This document shows, one piece after another, positions 1 through 8,217 of a DNA stretch of 38,270 nt. Under the pieces are notes generated by a model. It was not told the DNA's origin. It worked only from the letters and a program-made list of their open reading frames with translations, and did not search any database. A program made the position numbers and the translations under genes. Position 1 is the stretch's first letter. Each line of letters opens with the position of its first letter. Origin of the DNA: Deltaproteobacteria bacterium (GTDB lineage Bacteria; Desulfobacterota; BSN033; UBA1163); the NCBI GenBank assembly GCA_020059605.1, contig JAGVBT010000139.1:1-38270 (forward strand), written 5' to 3'.

Positions 1-684
1 ACTAAGATGTATATTACGAATGGAGCGATTGCAGATCAGATTAGCCTTGCGGCCAAGACAGATCGTTCAGCCGGGCATAGAGGAATTAGCATTTTCATCA
101 TTGAAAAAGAAATGCCAGGATTTGAAGTCACGAAAAAACTAAAAAAGATGGGGCAACACCCTGCAGGAACCGCTGAATTGGCCTTAAAGGACGTTCGCGT
201 GCCCCATGAAAATCTTCTTGGTGAAGAAGGGAAAGGGTTTTATGGAATTATGAAAATGATGGAAAGAGACAGGATCATGGCTGCTGCGATGGCTACCGTA
301 AGAGCGGAAACGGCATTGCAGCTCACCATTTCTTTTACAAAATCAAAAATGGCTCTTGGCAAACCGATTGTTAATAATCAAACGGTTGCCCACAAACTGG
401 TAGAAATGGCCACGGAGGTCGAGTTGACACGACAGCTTACTTATTATTGTGCTGCTAAGTTTAATGAGGGAAAAGATTGTCGGAAACAGATCGCTATGGT
501 TAAGTGGTATGCTGCAGAAATGAACAACAGGATATGTCTTCAGGCCTTGCAAATTCACCAGGACCTTGGATTAACCAAAGGGTATCCCATTGAAAGAATT
601 TTTAGAGACTCACGAGTAGGCACTTTTGTCGGGGGAACGACTGAGATCATGAAGGAGGTCATTGTCAAACTCATGGAATTATGA
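1..684 (+). CDS. Acyl-CoA dehydrogenase, C-terminal part (5' end outside window)
   Basis: The reading frame is open from base 1 and starts inside the family motif K-x-YITNG, so the N-terminal part lies upstream of the window. The visible part covers the middle beta domain and the C-terminal helical domain of an FAD-dependent acyl-CoA dehydrogenase, which forms a 2,3-double bond in an acyl-CoA and passes electrons to ETF. The motif where medium-chain enzymes carry the catalytic Glu (YEGTSEI) reads VGGTTEI here. The Glu in MMERDRI sits where isovaleryl-/long-chain-type enzymes place their base, so the enzyme may still be active. A second dehydrogenase follows 70 bp downstream on the same strand, suggesting one operon for acyl-CoA oxidation. 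The substrate cannot be told from sequence. Confidence 0.9.
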   Translation, partial: TKMYITNGAIADQISLAAKTDRSAGHRGISIFIIEKEMPGFEVTKKLKKMGQHPAGTAELALKDVRVPHENLLGEEGKGFYGIMKMMERDRIMAAAMATVRAETALQLTISFTKSKMALGKPIVNNQTVAHKLVEMATEVELTRQLTYYCAAKFNEGKDCRKQIAMVKWYAAEMNNRICLQALQIHQDLGLTKGYPIERIFRDSRVGTFVGGTTEIMKEVIVKLMEL

Positions 685-754
685 GAATGAAAGGGGATCA
701 TAGAAGCTAAGAATCTATTGACCATGAAGAAAGGGCATTTTGGGAGGCGAGGAG

Positions 755-1888
755 ATGGATTTTGAACTAACTCAGAGACAGAAGAATATCCAGTGGACAG
801 CAGGCGAGTTTGCGAAGGGAGAATTTGATCCAGATTTGAGCTTTAAATTAGATCAAGATGGGGAATTCCCGGAGTTGATTTGGAAGAAGGCTTCTCAGTT
901 GGGGTTTATCGGAGTTCACTATCCTAAAGAATATGGGGGATTAGGTTTAGCCCTTTTTGAGAAAGTTCTCGTCATCGAAGCATTCTGCAAGATTGATTCT
1001 GGAATAGGCAATGCGTTGAGCATCGCAGATTTAGGTTCAATCATTATTCTTAAATTCGGTTCTAACGATCAAAAAAAACAGTATATTACCCCGCTGGCTA
1101 AAGGTGAGAAATTGATGACCATTGCTTTTGCTGAATCCGAAATGGGAAAAGATTTCTCAATGGTGACCACTATCGCACAGAGAGTAGGGAATGAATACAT
1201 CCTCCATGGAAGGAAGAGGTTTGTGTGCAATGCTTTCTTAGCGAATGCCTTTGTTATTCTTTGCAGAGAACGGAATGAGGGTTGGATTACATTAATATTA
1301 GAGAAGGAGAGGGGTATTGAAGTTAGTCCTGTTGAAAGGATGGGGCTGAGGATGGTCCGATTTGGAGATATAGAGCTTAAAGGAATCCGGGTCCCCTTTG
1401 AAAGGCGTGTGGGAGTTGAAGATGAGGGGCTTCTTCAGGTAAGCCATTTACAACAGGAGATAGCATTGAGAAGTTCTGCTCAGGCCCTTGGCATATCTCA
1501 AGGCGCATTTGAACGGGCATTGAAATATGCTAAACAAAGGGAAGCCTTCGGTAAAAAACTTTCGCAGTTTCAAGTGATCCGACATAAGTTGGCGGATATC
1601 GCAGTGGGTATTGAAGTGGTACGTTTTTTAACCTATAAATCTGCCATTGAATATGATCAAGGAAAGTTTGAGCTTGACTCTATGGCCATCACTCAAATCG
1701 AAGTAGGCAGGAGATTGACAAAAATGCTATATGATTCGATGCAGGTCTTTGGAGGTATTGGCTATATGGCAGAAATGGACATCGAACACTTTTATCGAGA
1801 TGGGGTGATGATTGGAGTCAATCTGGGGACAGAGGAGGAATTAAAAGATACGATTGCTGAGAGAATAATAGGCCTGATGCCTAAATAG
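755..1888 (+). CDS. Acyl-CoA dehydrogenase
   Basis: This 377-residue protein has the usual family length and layout: N-terminal helices, a beta domain with FAESEMGKDFS (equivalent to TEPxAGSD), and a C-terminal helical domain with REAFGKKLSQFQ and QVFGGIGYM. I chose the ATG at 755 because a GGAGG lies 7 bases upstream; an in-frame TTG at 740 is possible but has no such site. The canonical catalytic Glu in YEGTSEI is replaced (NLGTEEEL), while a Glu in LQQEIALRS could serve as base, as in isovaleryl-CoA dehydrogenase. It forms a pair with the upstream dehydrogenase and is followed 58 bp later by an acyl-CoA synthetase-like gene. It probably acts in the same CoA-linked acid degradation pathway. 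The exact substrate is unknown. Confidence 0.92.
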   Translation: MDFELTQRQKNIQWTAGEFAKGEFDPDLSFKLDQDGEFPELIWKKASQLGFIGVHYPKEYGGLGLALFEKVLVIEAFCKIDSGIGNALSIADLGSIIILKFGSNDQKKQYITPLAKGEKLMTIAFAESEMGKDFSMVTTIAQRVGNEYILHGRKRFVCNAFLANAFVILCRERNEGWITLILEKERGIEVSPVERMGLRMVRFGDIELKGIRVPFERRVGVEDEGLLQVSHLQQEIALRSSAQALGISQGAFERALKYAKQREAFGKKLSQFQVIRHKLADIAVGIEVVRFLTYKSAIEYDQGKFELDSMAITQIEVGRRLTKMLYDSMQVFGGIGYMAEMDIEHFYRDGVMIGVNLGTEEELKDTIAERIIGLMPK

Positions 1889-1946
1889 ATTTCTAAGGAT
1901 AATACAGGATCAATAGATCTATTACAAATCAAAAGGAGATGGGAAA

Positions 1947-3377
1947 ATGGCGGGAGAAATGGAGCAAAAAATAAAATTGATAGATTCATTATTGAACCCG
2001 AAATCCATAGCAATCATTGGAGCCACTGAGAACTCAGTGATGGTGAGAAAAATGTTGGGTAATTTAGAATCCTGGAATTACAAAGGAAGGATATACCCGA
2101 TTAATCCGAAATATCAGAATATATTTGGACGCAAAGCCTACCCAAACGTGAACGAGGTGCCAGAGGAAATTGATAATGCTGTCATAATCATTCCAGCAAA
2201 GTTTACTTTGAAAGCTGTTGAGGAATGTATACAAAAGAAAGTCAAGTCAGTAGTTATTATATCAAGTGGTTTTGCAGAAAGGGGGGCGAAAGAAGGAAGT
2301 AAGATCCAACAAGAATTAACAGAGATGATATCAAAAAACAATAATATCGTAGTATGTGGGCCAAATTGTTTTGGAACGATAGATGTAATTCACCGAGCTA
2401 CGAGTTTCTGCGAAATCATACCCAAAGAACTGGAATCAGGTGATATCGGGGCAGTTTTTCAAAGCGGAGCAATGATTATTGCGCTTTATACACTTGCGTC
2501 AGAGAGAGGAATTGCTTTTAACTACCTCATTTCGGCTGGGAATCAAGCGGACTTAGAAGTTGCAGACTATTTTTCATATATGCTCGAAGATGAAAATACG
2601 AAAGTGATGGTGGGTTTTGTAGAAGGGGTTAAGAATTTAGATAAGTTCGTCAAGGTTGCAGAGGCAGCATTAAGGAAGAGGAAACCAATCATTATGCTGA
2701 AAATAGGGAGCTCTGAGTATGGAGTAACAGGCGCCTTGAATCATACAGGATCCCTTGCAGGAGAGGATGAGGTTTTCGAAAAGATTTTTGCAGAGAATGC
2801 TATTGTTAGAGTTGATGAGATCGAAGATCTGATCGAAACAGCATCTTTTTTCTCAAAAGTATTAAGGAATGGGAAGAAAATAAAGGGTAAAAATCTTGGG
2901 GTTATCACAATGTCTGGTGGAGTTGGTTCTATGATTGGTGATCTGGCAGCCCAATATGGGTTTAAGCTCCCTATATCAAAACACATATCAGATGAATTAC
3001 AGAATATAATTCCGGAATTTGGCACTGCTGGTAATCCGCTTGATGTTACAGTGATTCCATTTGAATATCCTGAGAATTTCAAGCAACTGGTAAAGGTTTT
3101 TATGAAGGAAAAAGATATAGGTATGATAGGCTATGCTCTTTCGATGGGTTTTCCTAAAGGGCCTTCGCCAGGAGATAAGTTAATATCCATTTTCAGTGAA
3201 TTACAGAAAGATACGGATAATGCTTTTTTTCTATTTTCAATTGGTGCGATGAGCTTAAATGATTATGGGAAAAAACGTCTTAAAGAAGTTGGACTCCCTT
3301 TAGTTTCAGGTATTGGAAGATGTATGAAGGTGCTAAATGCTTTCGTTCAATATAGCAAAATAGCAGGGCTTAGTTAG
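1947..3377 (+). CDS. ADP-forming acyl-CoA synthetase, alpha-subunit-like protein
   Basis: At 476 residues this matches the alpha part of ADP-forming acetyl/acyl-CoA synthetases: an N-terminal Rossmann-type CoA-binding domain (PKSIAIIGATENS near residues 18-30) followed by succinyl-CoA-ligase-like flavodoxin domains. The NHTGSLAGEDEV motif contains the His expected to be phosphorylated during catalysis. The ATP-grasp (beta) domain is absent from this protein and from the rest of the window, so either a partner is encoded elsewhere or this is a CoA-ligase-like protein with another role. The start ATG follows AAGGAGA. Position between acyl-CoA dehydrogenases and a carboxylate transporter suggests CoA activation of the imported acid, or ATP recovery from an acyl-CoA. 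The family call is firm; the substrate is unknown. Confidence 0.85.
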   Translation: MAGEMEQKIKLIDSLLNPKSIAIIGATENSVMVRKMLGNLESWNYKGRIYPINPKYQNIFGRKAYPNVNEVPEEIDNAVIIIPAKFTLKAVEECIQKKVKSVVIISSGFAERGAKEGSKIQQELTEMISKNNNIVVCGPNCFGTIDVIHRATSFCEIIPKELESGDIGAVFQSGAMIIALYTLASERGIAFNYLISAGNQADLEVADYFSYMLEDENTKVMVGFVEGVKNLDKFVKVAEAALRKRKPIIMLKIGSSEYGVTGALNHTGSLAGEDEVFEKIFAENAIVRVDEIEDLIETASFFSKVLRNGKKIKGKNLGVITMSGGVGSMIGDLAAQYGFKLPISKHISDELQNIIPEFGTAGNPLDVTVIPFEYPENFKQLVKVFMKEKDIGMIGYALSMGFPKGPSPGDKLISIFSELQKDTDNAFFLFSIGAMSLNDYGKKRLKEVGLPLVSGIGRCMKVLNAFVQYSKIAGLS

Positions 3378-3477
3378 ATGAAAGGAGGTGAATTTAAAGT
3401 TTTGATAAGACCACCAAAGCATGATAAATCGAAATAACTTGGGAAGAAAAGTCAAAAACGAAAAGGAGGATAATGCT

Positions 3478-4452
3478 ATGTTAAGAAATACCTTGATTAC
3501 AGGTATGATGATTCTTTTGGTGTTGGGAATTATGAATTCAAACTCCCTGGCCAAAGAATATCCAACAAAGCCTATTGAAATATTATGCCCTTATACTGCC
3601 GGTAGTACAGTGGATTTAATGATTAGATTAGTTGCTGAGACAGCTAAACAATACTTAGGACAACCTCTTGTTGTAATTAATAAAACAGGTGCTGGGGGGA
3701 GTTTAGCAGCTTCAGAAGTTATTAGCTCCAAACCTGATGGGTATAAGCTAGTTGAACTCACCAATCTTTACTTTGCAACTACTACAAAAACTCAAAAAAT
3801 CCCATTTGACCCAAATGATCTCGAGCCGTTAGCAAACTTTATAGAGATTGATCATTTTTTTACTGTTAAAGGTGATTCTCAATGGAAGACACTCGATGAT
3901 CTATTAAACTTTGCGAAGAAAAATCCTGGTAAACTTAGATGGGGTCACGTAGGTCGTGGAATTGTTCAACATCTATTTGGTGTTATATTATTTAGGAAGG
4001 CAGGAGTGGAAACGATCGATGTACCCTATAAGGGGACACCTGAGCAGATATCTGCTATATTAGGAGGGCATATAGATGCATCAGTAACAACCTATGTAAC
4101 GGTTAAAGACCTTTTAAAAGCAGAAAGGCTAAAAGCCTTGTTTGCTATCAGCGATCGAAGATACAGTTATACGCCTGATATACCTTCTATAGCAGAACTT
4201 GGTTTTCCGGAAGTGGCACAACTTCGTGCGCTTATGGGATTATATATTCACAAGAATACTCCAGACAATATAAAGCAAATTCTTAAAGATGCTTTTAAAA
4301 AAGTACAAGATGATAAAGGCCTTTCGGATAAATTTATACAAATTGGACTTACACCCTCATTTTTAACACCAGATCAAATGAGGGAGACGATAAGAAACGC
4401 TGAAAGATTGGGTGTACCGATATTAAAGGAACTAGGACTTTACATAGAATAA
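3478..4452 (+). CDS. tctC: Tripartite tricarboxylate transporter substrate-binding protein (TctC/Bug family)
   Basis: This 324-residue periplasmic binding protein starts with a clear signal peptide (positively charged MLRN, hydrophobic core, likely cleavage after NSLA). The mature part opens with YPTKPIEILCPY and contains GAGGSLAASEV and YKGTPEQISAILGGHID, typical of the Bug family that binds carboxylates for TctAB. The ATG at 3478 is preferred because AAAGGAGG lies just upstream; an in-frame ATG at 3421 would add 19 polar residues ahead of the signal peptide. The partner membrane genes tctB and tctA lie downstream but are separated by an IS630-family insertion. The substrate is probably an organic acid handled by the neighbouring CoA enzymes; this is inference. 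Confidence 0.92.
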   Translation: MLRNTLITGMMILLVLGIMNSNSLAKEYPTKPIEILCPYTAGSTVDLMIRLVAETAKQYLGQPLVVINKTGAGGSLAASEVISSKPDGYKLVELTNLYFATTTKTQKIPFDPNDLEPLANFIEIDHFFTVKGDSQWKTLDDLLNFAKKNPGKLRWGHVGRGIVQHLFGVILFRKAGVETIDVPYKGTPEQISAILGGHIDASVTTYVTVKDLLKAERLKALFAISDRRYSYTPDIPSIAELGFPEVAQLRALMGLYIHKNTPDNIKQILKDAFKKVQDDKGLSDKFIQIGLTPSFLTPDQMRETIRNAERLGVPILKELGLYIE

Positions 4453-4497
4453 TTTGGATTAGAGGCACTTTATACTATGCAAAATGAATAGCTGGGC

Positions 4498-4529
4498 TAG
4501 TGTAGTGTCTCACAAACAGCTGGAGTTAT
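4498..4529 (+). repeat. IS630 left terminal inverted repeat
   Basis: The outer end begins TAGTGTAGTGTCTC and continues with AAACAGCTGGAG. It pairs with the right repeat at 5926-5957. The first TA (4498-4499) is probably the duplicated target dinucleotide rather than part of the element. Confidence 0.8.
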
Positions 4530-4590
4530 TTCTTTTTCTCTTGCGAGAACGTGTTAGTGTGCAGACCGGCTGAATTTTTTACAAAGTTTA

Positions 4591-5899
4591 TTTGCAGCGG
4601 GCGAGTTTATCCATAATTGATTCGGTTCCTCTCCCAAAAGTGTGCGTATAAAAAAATGCTTTTAAATATCAATATGTTAACAAAAGGAACGAAATAAATA
4701 CGATGCAATGCGCCGAAGATAATTTTCGTATCAGAACCCTAAGGCAATTGCTCAAAGACCCTGGGCGGTAGATCTGGAGATGACGAAACAGCCTCAGAAT
4801 AGTATTCACGGTAACTCCTTGTCATTATTAGCCCTTTTTGGGCGATCACTTTTGGGAGAGGAGCCATTGATTCTACGGTTGCCGTTCAGATAAAAGGCAT
4901 GGGATTTGCCTTCAAGGCCAGCAGATATTCCTCAATGGCAGTCACAAGGTAAGTGGCACGAACGAATGCCCCACGACGGGTGCGTTTTTCAGTTCATTCT
5001 CCAAACCAGCCTTCTACTAAATTCAACCAGCTTGAGCTGGTCGGAACGAAGTGAGGGACAAAACGTGGATGCCGTTGTAATCAACCCTGGACTCTTGGAT
5101 GCTTATGAATGCCGTAGTTGTCCATCACCAAGTGTAGTTTCAATTCCACTGGGAATTCAACATCTAAACGTTTCAAGAATTTGAGAAACTCCTGATGACG
5201 ATGCCGCGCAAAACACTGCCCAATGACTTTACCTTGGATCGCTTCGAGTGCCGCAAAGAGCGCCGTGGTACCGTTTCGCTTGTAATCATGGGTCATGGTT
5301 CCACAGCGGCCTTTTTTCAAGGGCAGTCCCGGTTGCGTACGATCCAACGCTTGAATCTGACTTTTCTCGTCCGCGCAGAGCACCAGTGCTTTGTCCGGGG
5401 GATTCAAATACAGACCCACGAAATCTGTCAGTTTCTCCAAGAACTTGGGGTCCCGCGACAGCTTGAACGTCTTTATTCGGTGCGGCTGAAGGCCATGACT
5501 TTGCCAGATCCGATTAATCGTTGCCTTACTGACGCTATGTTGTTCGGCCATCGTTTGACAACTCCAATGCGTCGCTCCCGAAGGGCGGGTTTGCAGCGTG
5601 GTATGAATAATTTCCTCAACCTTCTCTGTCGAGATTTGAGGTTTTTGTCCACGGCCTGCCGCCACTTCCCAAAGACAGTCCGGCCCCTCGCGAGAAAAGC
5701 GATGCCATCACAACGCGACCGTTTTAACATTAATCTGCATGTTCTCAGCGATATCTTTGTCCTGTTGGCCCTTTTCGGCGGCCAATATATTCTGGCAACG
5801 TTGTGCAACCTGTTGTGGCGTGCGATGGGTGTTCACCCATCGCTCCATTTCCTGACGATCAGATTCGGACATCTTAATCTGTATGGGGTATCGTGACAT
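4591..5899 (-). pseudogene. IS630-family transposase, interrupted by four TGA codons and a nested insertion
   Basis: Read from 5899 downward, one continuous frame encodes a 353-codon IS630-type transposase once the nested insert (4624-4865) and one copy of its 8-bp target duplication are removed. It has an N-terminal helix-turn-helix (RTPQQVAQRCQNILAAEKG), a DDE domain with VLCADEKSQIQALD and LVMDNYGIHKHPRV, then TSSSWLNLVEGWFGE and a C-terminal IMDKLARCK. There is no frameshift and no TAA or TAG before the end, but TGA occurs at 5708-5710, 5081-5083, 4994-4996 and 4886-4888. Three of these fall where relatives carry Trp (VAL-W, QG-W-LQRHPRF, PFI-W-TATVE). Other Trp positions keep TGG. Neighbouring genes use TGA as a real stop, so the gene should be dead here. 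Confidence 0.88.
4624..4865. mobile_element. 242-bp MITE-like element nested in the IS630 transposase
   Basis: The insert is bounded by 19-bp inverted repeats: GGTTCCTCTCCCAAAAGTG at 4624-4642 and the complement of GGCTCCTCTCCCAAAAGTG at 4847-4865. It is flanked by perfect 8-bp direct repeats ATTGATTC (4616-4623 and 4866-4873). Removing the insert and one repeat rejoins the transposase frame exactly (VES then IMDKLARCK), which shows it is a later insertion. It is too short for a transposase. A 46-codon minus-strand frame (4669-4809, GTG start after AAGGAG) is present and may be a remnant. Ends beginning GG and an 8-bp duplication recall ISL3 or IS1595 type elements; the mobilising family is not certain. 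Confidence 0.85.
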
Positions 5900-5925
5900 G
5901 AAAACATTCTATCACAACCCCAATG

Positions 5926-5957
5926 ATAAATCCAGTTATTTAAGAGACATCACACTA
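5926..5957 (-). repeat. IS630 right terminal inverted repeat
   Basis: Read on the minus strand from 5957 it begins TAGTGTGATGTCTC and continues AAATAACTGGATTTAT. It matches the left repeat apart from short runs of differences. The transposase start codon (5899) lies 26 bases inside it. Confidence 0.8.
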
Positions 5958-5989
5958 ATGGTATTTTTAGTGTCCCCATCGGAGATGGT

Positions 5990-6145
5990 TGAAACCCCTC
6001 GCCTTAAGGCGAAGCCAAATATTGCTCATGGTCGACATAATTCAGGTGGTTAAAATGTTACTTAGATTTGTATGTCGACCATGAGCATTTTATAAGTATG
6101 CCAGAGGCCTGAAACCCCGGGCTTCAGCCCGGGGAGTGGGTTCAT
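5990..6145 (+). repeat. Palindrome cluster resembling IS200/IS605 element ends
   Basis: Two units share the lead GAAACCCC followed by a hairpin: at 5991-6011 with CGCCTTAAGGCG, and at 6111-6134 with CCCCGGGC-TTCA-GCCCGGGG. The second is followed by AGTGGGTTCATT, which looks like the right end of an IS200/IS605 (TnpB-type) element, where the 3' hairpin of the omega RNA lies. No tnpA or tnpB frame is present between them. It fills the gap between the IS630 element and tctB. I take it as a remnant or a short non-autonomous derivative; the family call is by motif only. Confidence 0.5.
6023..6087. repeat. 17-bp perfect inverted repeat with 31-base loop
   Basis: TGCTCATGGTCGACATA at 6023-6039 is exactly complementary to TATGTCGACCATGAGCA at 6071-6087. 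The loop is AT-rich and noncoding. It lies between the two GAAACCCC hairpins, so it may be part of the same small mobile element, or an independent palindromic unit. Confidence 0.75.
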
Positions 6146-6191
6146 TGGAATAAGAATTCAACGATAGTTGAAGTATAAAAGAACGGATAGC

Positions 6192-6647
6192 ATGAAGAGA
6201 TTGGACCAATTAAGTGGGTTTTTTTGGCTTTTTATATCAATTATTGTTTGTGTAGAATCAATCAGTGTCCGCATTGGTAGTTTTCAAAATCCAGGCCCAG
6301 GATTCTTACCCTTTGGTTCGGGAATTGCCTTAGGTACACTTGCTATTATTCTTCTAATCACGAGTACCATGAAGAAAAGAATCGAAGGTAAGGTAATAAG
6401 CATTAGGGAAGTTGATTTGGCTAAAGTGATTTTATTTTTAATTTCTATTTTCCTTTATGCATTATTTTTATCCTGGATAGGGTATCTTATTATGACGTTA
6501 GGATTAATACTGTTTTTGCTTATCATAATGGAAAGATCAAGGCTGTGGATTAAAATAATAATTTCAATTTTTATTGTATTGACCAGCTATGTCATTTTTT
6601 ATAAATTGCTTAATATTAATTTACCGAGAGGATTATTTTGGTTTTAG
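6192..6647 (+). CDS. tctB: Tripartite tricarboxylate transporter small membrane subunit
   Basis: This is a small, very hydrophobic protein of about 151 residues with four likely transmembrane segments, matching the TctB family. The first segment follows MKRLDQLSGFFW, and FQNPGPGFLPFGSGIALG is a typical TctB motif after it. I prefer the ATG at 6192; an in-frame TTG at 6168 would add eight residues, and neither has a strong ribosome site. It is followed 27 bp later by tctA. In the usual operon order it comes straight after tctC, but here an IS630 element and palindromes separate them, so it may now need its own promoter. Confidence 0.85.
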   Translation: MKRLDQLSGFFWLFISIIVCVESISVRIGSFQNPGPGFLPFGSGIALGTLAIILLITSTMKKRIEGKVISIREVDLAKVILFLISIFLYALFLSWIGYLIMTLGLILFLLIIMERSRLWIKIIISIFIVLTSYVIFYKLLNINLPRGLFWF

Positions 6648-6674
6648 GCCTAAGCCTAAAAAGGGGAAGAGGGG

Positions 6675-8174
6675 ATGGATATTATCAACAGTCTTTATAG
6701 CGGTTTTGCTATTGCACTCCAACCTGAAAATCTTCTATTTTGTTTTGTGGGATGTTTATTGGGGACATTAGTAGGGGTACTCCCCGGAATAGGACCAATT
6801 GGAACAATATCGATTCTTTTACCCGTAACATTTCAAATGTCTCCTGTATCTGCCATTATTATGTTAGCTGGTATTTATTATGGTTCCATGTATGGAGGAT
6901 CTACAACTTCGATTTTAGTAAATATACCTGGAGAAGCTGCTTCAGTTGTAACCTGTTTAGATGGTTATAAAATGGCACAGCAGGGAAGAGCTGGGCCTGC
7001 CTTGGGGATGGCTGCTTGTGGGTCTTTTATTGCAGGGACAGTAGGAGTTATTGGGCTCATGCTTTTTGCTGAGCCTATCGCAGAATTTGGTTTAAAATTT
7101 GGTCCTTTCGAATATTGTGCTACCATCATTTTGGGATTGTCTCTAATCATTTATCTATCTAGGGGTTCTACGCTAAAAGCTCTTATAATGGGGGCTTTTG
7201 GTCTCATCCTAAGTTTTATTGGTCTTGATTATATGGAAGGTTCAACCAGGTTGACCTTTAATATTTTCCGATTAATGGACGGAATTGATTTGGTCCCTGT
7301 AGCGATGGGCCTTTTTGGTGTCGCTGAAGTATTGGATAACATTGAAAAAACTATCCCTACTGAAATACTAAAGACAAAAATAAAAAACCTTTTTCCAAAT
7401 CGATCAGATTGGCTCCAAGCTAAAGGAGCTATTCTTAGAGGTTCTATTCTCGGGTTTTTTATAGGTGTCTTGCCTGGGGCAGGAGCATTAATTTCTTCGT
7501 TTATTTCTTACACTCTTGAGAAAAAAATTGCTAAGAATCCGAGTAGATTTGGAGAAGGAGCTATTGAAGGGGTAGCAGGGCCAGAGTCCGCAAATAATTC
7601 CGCCACAGCCGGAGCATTTATCCCATTATTAACACTTGGGATTCCTGCTAACATTATAATGGCATTGTTTTTCGGAGCTCTCCTAATTCATGGGATGCAG
7701 CCCGGTCCACTTTTATTAAAAGACCATCCAGAACTATTCTGGGGGCTTATCAGTAGCATGTATATAGGGAATGGGATGCTTTTAGTACTCAACTTGCCTC
7801 TAATCCCGATTTGGGTGCAGGTTTTAAAGATTCCTTATAAAATACTTTTACCACTTATAGTCCTTTTTTGTATAATAGGTGCCTATAGCTTAAATAATAG
7901 TGTCTTCGAAATAATAATTATGCTTATCTTTGGCCTACTTGGTTACCTTTTTAGAAAATTTGATTATGAACCTGCTCCGTTGGTACTTGCTTTTGTTCTT
8001 GGGCCGCTGTTGGAATTTAATCTTCGTCAATCGCTCATGGTATCAAAAGGGGATATTTCCTTTTTCTTTACTCGGCCTATCACTGCAGTTATAATTTCAA
8101 TTACAATAGCATTATTTATTACCTCTATTATCAATTATTTTCGCAAGGGAGGAAAAAAATCATCATCGGGGTGA
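6675..8174 (+). CDS. tctA: Tripartite tricarboxylate transporter large permease subunit
   Basis: A 499-residue integral membrane protein with about a dozen hydrophobic segments. It carries TctA hallmark stretches: GTLVGVLPGIGPIGTISIL, GIYYGSMYGGSTTSIL with NIPGE, and the second-half repeat GVLPGAGALISSFISY. Together with TctB and the periplasmic TctC it would form a secondary carboxylate importer driven by an ion gradient. The start ATG follows GGGGAAGAGGGG. The frame is complete and shows no damage, so the transporter could still be working even though its operon carries an insertion. The next gene (MaoC-like) begins 43 bp downstream, so read-through is likely. Confidence 0.95.
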   Translation: MDIINSLYSGFAIALQPENLLFCFVGCLLGTLVGVLPGIGPIGTISILLPVTFQMSPVSAIIMLAGIYYGSMYGGSTTSILVNIPGEAASVVTCLDGYKMAQQGRAGPALGMAACGSFIAGTVGVIGLMLFAEPIAEFGLKFGPFEYCATIILGLSLIIYLSRGSTLKALIMGAFGLILSFIGLDYMEGSTRLTFNIFRLMDGIDLVPVAMGLFGVAEVLDNIEKTIPTEILKTKIKNLFPNRSDWLQAKGAILRGSILGFFIGVLPGAGALISSFISYTLEKKIAKNPSRFGEGAIEGVAGPESANNSATAGAFIPLLTLGIPANIIMALFFGALLIHGMQPGPLLLKDHPELFWGLISSMYIGNGMLLVLNLPLIPIWVQVLKIPYKILLPLIVLFCIIGAYSLNNSVFEIIIMLIFGLLGYLFRKFDYEPAPLVLAFVLGPLLEFNLRQSLMVSKGDISFFFTRPITAVIISITIALFITSIINYFRKGGKKSSSG

Positions 8175-8217
8175 TTAAAGGGAGTTAGATGGAACCCGAG
8201 GAAAGGAAGGATAGACA

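Larger units (their letters stand above)
4498..5957 (-). mobile_element. IS630-family insertion sequence, decayed, with nested insertion
   Basis: The element is bounded by imperfect terminal inverted repeats (4498-4529 and 5926-5957, 25 of 32 positions matching by my alignment) that end in TA, the target duplicated by IS630/Tc1-mariner elements. It carries one transposase frame on the minus strand. Its total of about 1.46 kb is longer than usual for IS630, but removing a 242-bp nested insertion and its 8-bp duplicate leaves about 1.2 kb, the normal size. It lies between tctC and tctB and so splits the transporter genes. The nested insertion and the stop codons mean it cannot make a full transposase with the standard code. 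Confidence 0.88.

Noticed and set aside
3385-3460. Strong ribosome-site-like AAAGGAGGTG upstream of tctC that could drive a leader peptide
   Set aside because: Only very short frames follow (about 5 to 12 codons) with no regulatory pattern such as repeated codons or attenuator stems.
5195-5896. A 233-codon + strand frame opposite the IS630 transposase
   Set aside because: It lies entirely antisense to the recognisable transposase frame and shows no family features, so I treat it as a shadow frame.
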